A stretch of 12,812 nt of DNA, from the NCBI GenBank assembly GCA_046047235.1, contig JBJOII010000120.1, positions 1 through 12,812 of the forward strand. The letters run 5' to 3'. Within the stretch, counting starts at the first letter, position 1. Every line of letters begins with the position of its first letter. The position numbers and the translations under genes were made by a program. Shown piece by piece: positions 1 to 7,600 of this stretch. The DNA is from JBMTVN01 sp046047235 (lineage in GTDB: Bacteria; Verrucomicrobiota; Verrucomicrobiia; Limisphaerales; JAHDYP01). The notes beneath the pieces were generated by a model. The model was given only the letters and a program-made list of their open reading frames with translations, did not search any database and was not told the DNA's origin.

Positions 1-976
1 CTACTCCCTCCGCCTCAGCCCGGTAGTTCGTCAATACCCGATGTCGCAAAACCGCCGGCGCCAGCGCACGGATGTCATCCACCTGAACATGCGCCCGCCC
101 CTGCAATAACGCCCTCGACTTGGCCCCCAAGACCAGGAACTGCGCCGCCCGCGTACCAGCACCCCAATTCACCCAGTCCTTCACAAAGGCAGGCACCCCA
201 GCCCCAGCCGGCCGCGTCGAAGCCGCAATCCGCACCGCGTAAACAACCAGCTCCTCCGCAATCGGAACCTGCCTCACCAACTCGTGAAAACGCATCACGT
301 CCTCCCCGTGAAACAACGGCTGAATCGATGCACCCGAACCCGCCGTCGTCCGCTTCACCACCTCCACCTCCTCCGCCTCGGGCAGGTAATCCATCACAAC
401 GTTGAACATAAACCGGTCCAGCTGAGCCTCCGGCAATGGATAGGTGCCCTCCATCTCAATCGGGTTCTGCGTCGCCAATACAAAGAACGGCTCCGGCAAA
501 CCATAACGCTGCCCCGCCGCCGTCACCTGATGCTCCTGCATCGCCTCCAATAACGCCGCCTGCGTCTTCGGCGGTGTCCGGTTGATCTCATCCGCCAAAA
601 CCATGTTCGCGAAGATCGGCCCCGGCACAAACACCATCTTCCGCCCCTCCTTGGTCTCCTGCAAAATCTCCGTCCCGGTAATGTCCGCCGGCATCAGGTC
701 CGGCGTAAATTGAACCCGCTGGAACTTCAAATGAAAGACCTGCGCAATCGACTTCACCAACAGGGTCTTGGCCAGGCCCGGAGCCCCCGTAATCAAACAG
801 TGCCCCCCAGCCATCAACGCCACGAGAATCTGCTCAATAACCTCGCCCTGCCCCACGATAACCTTCCCCAACTCCCGCATGATCCCCGCCTGCGCCTGCA
901 TCAACCGCTCCACAGCCGCCCGCTCCAAAGCCTCACGCCCCGCCTCCACTCCACCTTCTTCAATCGGAAAACTCAT
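1..976 (-). CDS. MoxR-family AAA+ ATPase (C-terminus cut by left edge)
   Basis: This is a MoxR-type AAA+ ATPase, a cytoplasmic chaperone-like ATPase thought to help mature or activate protein complexes, often with von Willebrand factor A (VWA) domain partners. 325 residues are visible. The frame is still open at base 1, and family members are usually about 310-340 aa, so only a few residues are probably missing. Visible motifs are a Walker A GAPGLAKT (residues 64-71), Walker B MVLADEIN (125-132), sensor-1 ATQNP (168-172) and the family-typical LPEAQLDRF (181-189). The C-terminal lid follows. The ATG at 976 is the only sensible start, because an in-frame stop lies at 989-991 and a GAAGG ribosome site sits 9 nt upstream. 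The gene follows the DUF4159 gene by 61 bp on the same strand and is probably in its operon. DUF58 and VWA genes would be the usual next neighbours beyond the edge; that is inference. The family call is near certain, but the client is unknown. Confidence 0.95.
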   Translation of the reverse strand, partial: MSFPIEEGGVEAGREALERAAVERLMQAQAGIMRELGKVIVGQGEVIEQILVALMAGGHCLITGAPGLAKTLLVKSIAQVFHLKFQRVQFTPDLMPADITGTEILQETKEGRKMVFVPGPIFANMVLADEINRTPPKTQAALLEAMQEHQVTAAGQRYGLPEPFFVLATQNPIEMEGTYPLPEAQLDRFMFNVVMDYLPEAEEVEVVKRTTAGSGASIQPLFHGEDVMRFHELVRQVPIAEELVVYAVRIAASTRPAGAGVPAFVKDWVNWGAGTRAAQFLVLGAKSRALLQGRAHVQVDDIRALAPAVLRHRVLTNYRAEAEGV

Positions 977-985
977 TCGTCGTCG

Positions 986-990
986 CCTTC
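986..990 (-). promoter_or_regulatory. Shine-Dalgarno site of the MoxR gene
   Basis: GAAGG on the minus strand, 9 nt before the ATG at 976. It supports that start; an in-frame stop overlaps it immediately upstream. Confidence 0.55.
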
Positions 991-1037
991 AGTTGTTCGT
1001 CTGTCGTTGCTCTATGTCTCCCCGCTCACCACCCGCC

Positions 1038-1940
1038 CTAGTGCGTCATCACATACACCAGAGTGTTGATCGCCAATGGATACGCAATCTTCTCGGAAAA
1101 ATTCCGGAAATAATAGTTGTCGTGCCCCTCCCACTCCCACCCATCCCCGTTGTCCGTGTTGTGAAACGCAATCACCATCAGCCGCCCCCTGGAGTCAAAG
1201 ATGCCCCGATGATGCACCTCCCGCGCATCGTCCCGCTCCCAGGTCCGCCCCGTCCACTGACTCTCAATCCCCGTCCTCACGTTCGGCAGCTGATACTTCG
1301 CCTCCACCTTGAATACGGTGCTGTAAAGCGCATGGTCCAACGGCACCTCCTGAAATTCATGCCCCGGCAACACCTCCCCCATCACCTCCTCACAGTTCCT
1401 CCACTCGTCCTCCCCCCAAAAATCATCCAACATCAGGAAGCCCCCGTTCTCCAAATAGTCCCGCAAACACAACACCTCGTCCGCACTCAAACGCAACCCG
1501 CCAGGCTCAACAATGTAGATGAACGGATAATCCGATAAATCCCCGTCGGTCAACCGTATCACCCGACCATCCGGATCCACCCGCATCGAGGTCATCTGCT
1601 GCAACCGATACGAAAGATTCAAATCGCTGTCCGGAATGTCCGTCTCCCACCCGCCCCTTCCATACCGTCCGCCACTCTCGTAACGCACCCGCGCAAAAGT
1701 GAAAACGTCCGCCTCAAATCCCTCCGCGTTCTCCCAGTCCGGAGCCAAACTCCCACGGCCAGCCAGCTCCCGCGCCGTCCGCACCTCCCCCATCCTATAC
1801 CACCCGCCACGCCCCCCCATGCGTTGCGCCAATACCATCCCGCCCCCCAAAAGCAAAACCACCAGCCCAGCATACGCAAAACGCAAAATCCAACCCCGCC
1901 AGCAACCGGCCGAAATACACCCCTGAAGCAGCCTACTCAT
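1038..1940 (-). CDS. DUF4159 domain protein, membrane-anchored or exported
   Basis: This 300 aa protein matches the DUF4159 family, which is found beside MoxR, DUF58 and VWA genes in many Gram-negative bacteria and has no settled function. Residues about 19-38 form one hydrophobic segment (AYAGLVVLLLGGGMVLAQ) after a basic, cysteine-containing start, so it is a membrane anchor or signal peptide, and the rest should lie outside the cytoplasm. The DUF4159 domain covers roughly residues 80-298. It begins at 'FTFARVRYES', continues through 'DSDLNLSYRLQQMTSMRVDP' and contains the Rossmann-like stretch 'ENGGFLMLDDFWG' (residues 164-176). The ATGAGTAG start overlaps the stop of the upstream peptidase gene by 8 nt, which implies translational coupling. 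A GGAGG site lies 9 nt before the ATG. The family call comes from recalled motifs, not a search. Confidence 0.88.
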   Translation of the reverse strand: MSRLLQGCISAGCWRGWILRFAYAGLVVLLLGGGMVLAQRMGGRGGWYRMGEVRTARELAGRGSLAPDWENAEGFEADVFTFARVRYESGGRYGRGGWETDIPDSDLNLSYRLQQMTSMRVDPDGRVIRLTDGDLSDYPFIYIVEPGGLRLSADEVLCLRDYLENGGFLMLDDFWGEDEWRNCEEVMGEVLPGHEFQEVPLDHALYSTVFKVEAKYQLPNVRTGIESQWTGRTWERDDAREVHHRGIFDSRGRLMVIAFHNTDNGDGWEWEGHDNYYFRNFSEKIAYPLAINTLVYVMTH

Positions 1941-4509
1941 CCCCGCCCCCCTCCCCCTGCCTCATCTCCAAAAGCAAACGCAACGCCTCGCGATTGCCCG
2001 GCGCATCCTGAAGCGCATCCAGTAAATGCCGACGCGCCTCGCCATCGCCCTGAGCATGCAACGCCTTGGCCAACCGGAAATTCACCTCCGCCGGGTTCGG
2101 CGGATCCAACAGCAGCAACCGCCGGTTCGCCAACACCACCCCCTCCGTATCCCCTCTACCCTCAGCCGCCACCGACCACAACCGATACGCCAGCGGCACC
2201 AACGGATCGACCGCCAGATACCTCTCCACATTCCCCAAAACCCCATCCCAGTCCTCCGCATCCAACTGCAGTTCCATCAACCGCGCATAAACCTCCACCG
2301 CATCGTCCAGACGAGCCGACCACTTCTCCAACACACCCCGCTCCCCCGCAACATCCTCCATTCCCCGATAGGCCTCCGCCAACAACGCCCAAGGCCCCTC
2401 GCCATCCACTAAACCCGGCACCCGCTCAACCAAATCCTCCAGCCTCTCAACCGCCTGCTGCCACTCCCCCCCATCCACCCACCCCGATGCCTCCCGCAGT
2501 ATCACCCATACGTTGTTCGTCCTCCCAATGGCCCACTCGTCCCATCCAGCACCCCCCCGCCCCGCAGCCACCAGCACGTCCAAAGGCGGCTTGGAAAAAT
2601 CCATCCCCCCGCAATACTCCGCAATCTGAGCCCGCGCATACTCCCGAAACTCCTCGTCCAACTCCTCCACCGGTGCCGTCCGGCGCTCCAGCGCCGCGTT
2701 AATCCATTCACCCCGCCCCAAATCACCCAACACCTCCCGCAACCGTTCCAGGCCATACCGCTCCACCAAAAACTCAACCACCAGCGAAGATTGAAAATAC
2801 GCAAACTCCAGGTCCCCCGGTGAACTGGCATTCAAAAAGGCCCCGCTCATCTCACCAATGCTCTGCATCCGACCCGCCAGCACCCGCTCAACATAGGCCG
2901 GGCTCCAACGCTCACCCCACGCCGGATCCGCCTCTCGCTCCTCATACACGGAAATCCCCTCGCTCAACCATCGCGGCATCTTGTTTCTCGTCAACTGCAG
3001 GGTCACCACATGACAAAACTCATGCCATAACATCGACTCCCAGTTGAACCTCAAACCCGGCCGCGACCCGGGACTGTTGGCCGTAATCACCGGCCCAAAG
3101 CACACGCCCAGAAATCCGTGGTTCTCCGGCATCCCAAAGGTCCGCACCGCAAAATCCTTCTGCTCAGCAAAAACCTCCACCGCCACAGGCTCCGTCAACA
3201 CCAACCCATACTTCTCCGCCAGCCTATCCTCCGCCCGCGACAATAACCGCAACACCCGATCCCCATACAACCGCGCCTCCCCCGCCTCCATCCGCACCCG
3301 AAACATCCCGTTGGTCAACACGGTGTAGCCCTCCAAAACATCCTTCAACGTCACCAGGTTCAACGCCGCAGCGTCATACCCGTCCACCTCGTGAATCTGT
3401 TCCGCCAATCTCCACCCCTCCCGGTCCCGCCCCAAACGAAGCAGATCCAACGCAAGTTGCGACTGCGCCGGACGATACCCCCCGTCAAATGACAAAGCCT
3501 CCTCCTGCAATAAAGCCCCCTCCGCAAAACGATATTTCTCCGACAACTTCCGCCCCACCAAATGCACCACCGCAGGATTCGATTCCCAAAACTTCAACGC
3601 CATCCCCCTGGCCACCCCCTCCAAATCCCGCTGGCTCCGTAAATGCGCAATCACCCAAACCAATGCCCACGCCTCAGGATCATATGGATTCACCGCTCGC
3701 ACCCGACCCAGAATCTCCTCCGCCGCCTCGTAATCCTCCCGGTCAATCTCGTGCTCCGCCAAAAACCTCAAGCTCGCCCCATGCCGCGGATTCACCTCCA
3801 AACCCCGCTTCACCCACTCCAACGCCTTCGCTCTGTCGCTCGGCTCAAAAGCCTTCGCCATCCCTAAACATAAATCCGGATCCCCCGGCAGCTTCTCCAA
3901 ACCCTCCTGAAATAACCTGGACGCCAACTGAAAATCCCGCTTCCCCAGCGCCAAATCACCCATCCCCAAATACACATCCCTGCACCCCGCATCCGTTGCC
4001 TTGGCCGGCTCATACAAACGATCCAGAACAGACTTGGGATCCGCCCCCAACGCCAACGCCGCCCTCCCCACCACAACCCGGTCAGCCGCACCCCGGTAAC
4101 TCCACGGCCGACGCTCCACTAACTCTATCACCTCACGAACAAAATTAGCCGCCTCCCGCCCATGACCCGCATAGGGAAAAATCTGCCGAGCCTGCCACCG
4201 CAACCGCACCGACCGCGGCAAAATCTCCATCGAGTTCGTCACCGCCACATACGCTTCCAAATATTCCCCGCGTAAAAAATGACCCTCCACCCTCAACCAG
4301 TGCCAGTCTTCCTCATACTCCCCATCCTTCACCGCCCGATCCGCCAACGCCAAACACCCCGCCAAATCCCCCTCCCGATACTTCAACCAAGCCTCCTGCA
4401 ACTCCGCGCCAAACCCCGCCGATATCCCAAAGGTAATCAGGCACACCCGCAAAAATGCCCGGGAGCAACAAATCCAACCCGATAGTCGGTGGCTGCTTAT
4501 GGAAAACAT
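1933..4509 (-). CDS. Secreted TPR protein with gluzincin (peptidase MA-like) domain
   Basis: With the start at 4509 this is an 858 aa protein. The frame stays open upstream to a TTG at 4620, but the ATG at 4509 is preferred. It begins directly with a plausible signal peptide (basic SSHRLSGWICCSRAF, then hydrophobic LRVCLITFGISAGFGA, cleavage near residue 35), and a candidate promoter lies just upstream. No clear Shine-Dalgarno site is seen. Residues about 40-400 are TPR-like helical pairs with the 'NPxxxxA' spacing (for example 'GLEVNPRHGASLRFLAEHE'). Residues about 405-640 form a metallopeptidase-like domain with HEFCH at 496-500 and the third zinc ligand in WLSEG (Glu517), the gluzincin pattern of the peptidase MA family. 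More TPR-like repeats fill the C-terminus. It is the first gene of the DUF4159-MoxR operon. I infer an envelope or periplasmic role. Proteolysis is likely from the intact motif, but no substrate is known. Confidence 0.85.
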   Translation of the reverse strand: MFSISSHRLSGWICCSRAFLRVCLITFGISAGFGAELQEAWLKYREGDLAGCLALADRAVKDGEYEEDWHWLRVEGHFLRGEYLEAYVAVTNSMEILPRSVRLRWQARQIFPYAGHGREAANFVREVIELVERRPWSYRGAADRVVVGRAALALGADPKSVLDRLYEPAKATDAGCRDVYLGMGDLALGKRDFQLASRLFQEGLEKLPGDPDLCLGMAKAFEPSDRAKALEWVKRGLEVNPRHGASLRFLAEHEIDREDYEAAEEILGRVRAVNPYDPEAWALVWVIAHLRSQRDLEGVARGMALKFWESNPAVVHLVGRKLSEKYRFAEGALLQEEALSFDGGYRPAQSQLALDLLRLGRDREGWRLAEQIHEVDGYDAAALNLVTLKDVLEGYTVLTNGMFRVRMEAGEARLYGDRVLRLLSRAEDRLAEKYGLVLTEPVAVEVFAEQKDFAVRTFGMPENHGFLGVCFGPVITANSPGSRPGLRFNWESMLWHEFCHVVTLQLTRNKMPRWLSEGISVYEEREADPAWGERWSPAYVERVLAGRMQSIGEMSGAFLNASSPGDLEFAYFQSSLVVEFLVERYGLERLREVLGDLGRGEWINAALERRTAPVEELDEEFREYARAQIAEYCGGMDFSKPPLDVLVAAGRGGAGWDEWAIGRTNNVWVILREASGWVDGGEWQQAVERLEDLVERVPGLVDGEGPWALLAEAYRGMEDVAGERGVLEKWSARLDDAVEVYARLMELQLDAEDWDGVLGNVERYLAVDPLVPLAYRLWSVAAEGRGDTEGVVLANRRLLLLDPPNPAEVNFRLAKALHAQGDGEARRHLLDALQDAPGNREALRLLLEMRQGEGGGDE
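1950..1954 (-). promoter_or_regulatory. Shine-Dalgarno site of the DUF4159 gene
   Basis: GGAGG on the minus strand, 9 nt before the ATG at 1940. It lies inside the end of the upstream gene, within a very G-rich run, so its exact register is uncertain. Confidence 0.5.
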
Positions 4510-4531
4510 GGATGGGTCTAAAACAGCCGAG

Positions 4532-4560
4532 AATGTAGAACCGTTGCCATCTAGGCTCAA
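4532..4560 (-). promoter_or_regulatory. Candidate sigma70-type promoter of the peptidase-DUF4159-MoxR operon
   Basis: On the minus strand TTGAGC (4555-4560) and TACATT (4532-4537) are separated by exactly 17 nt. Each matches 4 of 6 consensus bases. Transcription would start near 4525, about 16 nt before the ATG at 4509, which would make the longer upstream frame untranslated. This is a motif reading only; matches this weak also occur by chance. Confidence 0.3.
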
Positions 4561-4597
4561 GTGCCGCCCACAGGAATATTCTCGCACCATTCGGCAC
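4561..4597. promoter_or_regulatory. Inverted repeat with central palindrome, possible operator
   Basis: GTGCCG (4561-4566) and CGGCAC (4592-4597) form perfect 6-nt arms around a 25-nt spacer. That spacer holds the 8-nt palindrome GAATATTC (4574-4581), almost at the centre. The element touches the candidate -35 box of the leftward operon and lies upstream of the rightward hydrolase gene, a position where a regulator of both could bind. Arms this short are expected by chance about once in a region this size, so this is only a candidate. Confidence 0.2.
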
Positions 4598-4667
4598 AAT
4601 TTTGGCTTACCCACGGACAACAGAAACGAATAAGCTCCGCCAGCCAGTCCACTAAGCCGTGCACAAC

Positions 4668-7600
4668 ATGAAGCTCCTCACAGCAGCCCACACCCGCATG
4701 CGTTTCCTCTCCCTCGCCCTCCTTACCCTCCTCACCCTCCTCCCCAACACCGCATCCGGACAACCCGGCTTCCTGTCCATCCGCGATGGCTACTTCTTCG
4801 ATAATCAACAACAGGACTACTTCATCCCCCGAGGCATCGCCTACCAAATCTGGAACGTCCCCGTCGGCGCCAACCAGTCGCTCGACCAGGTCGCCTACGA
4901 CTTCCGCGAATTCCGTAAGCTCGGAGCCAACTCAGTCCGCGCTGAACTCGTCTGGAGCGAACTCGAAATCGCCCCGGATGTCTACGACTGGTCAAAAGCC
5001 GATGACCTCATCAACCTGGCCGAAACTCTCGGCCTCCGCCTCTTCCTCGTCATCGGATACCAATACCCCCCCAAATGGTTCCCGGAAGACTGGTTCTCCA
5101 TCAATGACCAGCACGAACGCTCCGACGTCCTCAATTATACCCACCCCGAAGCCCGCTCCGCTTACCAAAACCACATCCGCGCCCTCATCGACCGCTACAA
5201 AGACCGCACGGTCATCGGTGGCTGGATCCTCGGAAATGAATTCGCCTTCTTCGACCTCTGGGAAGACCCCTACCGCTACCCCGTCCGACGCTTCCTCGGA
5301 TATGATCCCGTCGCCCAACAGTCGTTCCGCGATTGGCTCGCCCTTGCCTACCAAAACGATATCGAACACCTGAACCACAACTGGGCCACCGCCTACTCCT
5401 CCTTCAGTGAAGCTGAAATGCCGGAAACCTACCCCGAAGAACGCGACGACCCCAGATACCAGGACCTCGTCCAGTGGCGCATGACCACCATCGGTGACTT
5501 CATCTCCCTCGCCGCCATCGCCGCCCGTAGTGTCGACCCCAACCACCTCATCACTTATTCCATGGTCGGTGGCATTTTCAACGGCCGCGATTCCAACCAT
5601 ACCTGCGAAGACCACGTCGCCATCGTCGACGCCTGCGCCAAAGCCGGTGCCCCCCTCGATTTCTGGTCCATCAATAATTACGCCTGGGCCCTCATGGGAA
5701 ATGAAATGCGCTCAGCCGACTTCGGCATCTCGAAATACCAGGAGCAAATCAAACTCCCCATCATGATCTCCGAAACCGGACACAGCAGCACGGAAAACCT
5801 CTACCAGGGCGCCGGCCCGCGCCAGGCCAAAGCCATCGTCAGCCAGGTCTGGGAAGGTCTCATGAGCGGTGTCGTCGGTGTCCATATCTTCCACTGGAAC
5901 GATCGCCGCCTCTACACGGAAGATTACTTCCTCCGCGAACGCGGATTCGGCTTCGTCGAGGAAACCCGCATCCCCAAACCCGAGTCCTATGACCGTATCG
6001 CCGATATGTTCCACCAAATGAGCAACCTGCGCGTCGACACGCTCTTCGGTGGATCCACCCCGCCCAAAGCCGATGTCCAGCTCTTCTGGAGCACCAACTC
6101 CCTCAGTGTATGGGCCTCCGCTAACCAGGAAAACGCCATGCTCTGGGGCACCCTCAAACGCGCCGGTTACCAGCCCGGTATCATCAGCGACGAAGACTTC
6201 GCCCATCAGGTCTATACCAACTCCCCCATCCTCCTCCTCTCCCGCGCACGCCAACTCACCCCGCAACAAATCGACCAGCTCGCCACCGATGTCCTCGAAT
6301 CCGGCACGCATATCCACGCCAATGCCGATATCCCCGGCATGCTCGATGCCTACCTCCATCCCAATACCAACTGGAACTCCCGCATGGATGACATCTTCGG
6401 TATCAATGTCTCCCAAGCCACCAACTACTGGGATAAATGGGCCCGCATCGAAGACTACGGAGACCTCACGCTCCAAGGCGTCACGACCGTAGGCCCGTTC
6501 CACCCCAATTATCAGGTCGATATCACCACCTGGAAAATCTGGCACGGCATCCAAAATAACTCGGCCGAAGTCCTCCTCACCCACCAGGGTGTCGATAACT
6601 CCCAGCCCCCCATGCCCGCGCTCACAGTCAAAAGCCACGCCAAAGCCTCCGCCGCACTCAACACCTACGCCTTCGCCGATACGTTCGGCGCCTTCCTCGC
6701 AAACCGCCAGTGGAGCAACCGCACCGACGTCATCGAAGCCGTCTACCAAAACCGCTTCAATGTCCAACCCACCCTCCAACTGTCCGGACCCGGCCGTGTC
6801 CACGTCACCTCCGACTTCCGCCACTGCGCCAATAATACAACGCTCATCTCTCTCCTCAATGAATCCACCAATAGCGCTCAAATCACGGTAACCTGCCCAT
6901 CCCTCCTCGCCAGTCACACGGTCGAAAACCTCCTCACCGGCACAATCCTGGAACGCAACTCGGACGGCACCCTCGCCCCCATCACGCTCGCAGGCGATGA
7001 CTATGTCCTCCTCTACGCCTACGATGAAGGCAGCTCCAGCCACGGTTCCCTCATCCATCCCTACCCCGCCCGAATCCGCTTCCTCTCCGCCCCCCCCGTA
7101 GTCTGGCCCAACTCCCAACCCTACACCGTGCAGGTCGCCCATGACCTGCCCTCCGGCACCGCCGGCAACCTGCAGGTGCGACTCTGCAAAAAAAGCTTCC
7201 CCCAGCCGGATTATGGATTCGCAATCGTCTCAGACGTCACAGGACAAGATACTACGGAACTGCAGATCCTTGTCGCCGATGCCGACCCCCAAGACCCCGG
7301 CTACACCTCCTCATTCCTCGGGACCGACTACGTCTGGCGCGCCGAACTGGTGGTCGGAGACACGGTAGTCAGCCAAATCGACATGCCCGTCCAGCTCTAC
7401 CAAGGAGTCCAGCCCGCCAACGGCATCCCCTGGCCCACAGACCTGCAATCAGGCCAGAGCTACTCCCTGCCCGTCGCCTGGGAAATCCTCCCCTCCTACC
7501 TCGAAGACAATGCCAATACCCCCCTCGAGCGTGCAGACCAGTGGGCGACGCTCCAATCCTACGATGAGTGGTATACTGTCCGCCTCGAACTCCATAACCC

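Noticed and set aside
1824..2702. Long Pro/Thr-rich plus-strand open frame opposite the TPR-peptidase gene
   Set aside because: The C-rich plus strand gives stop-free, proline-rich frames by composition. The opposite strand has a coherent TPR protein.
4510..4620. 37-residue N-terminal extension of the peptidase gene (TTG at 4620 or ATG at 4590)
   Set aside because: It would bury the signal peptide and cover the candidate promoter. The ATG at 4509 gives a normal exported-protein start.
5712..7142. 476-codon open frame on the minus strand opposite the hydrolase
   Set aside because: It is a shadow of the hydrolase codon bias. Its product is a Gly/Val/Asp/Glu-rich string without domain motifs, and the plus-strand frame carries clear enzyme motifs over the same DNA.
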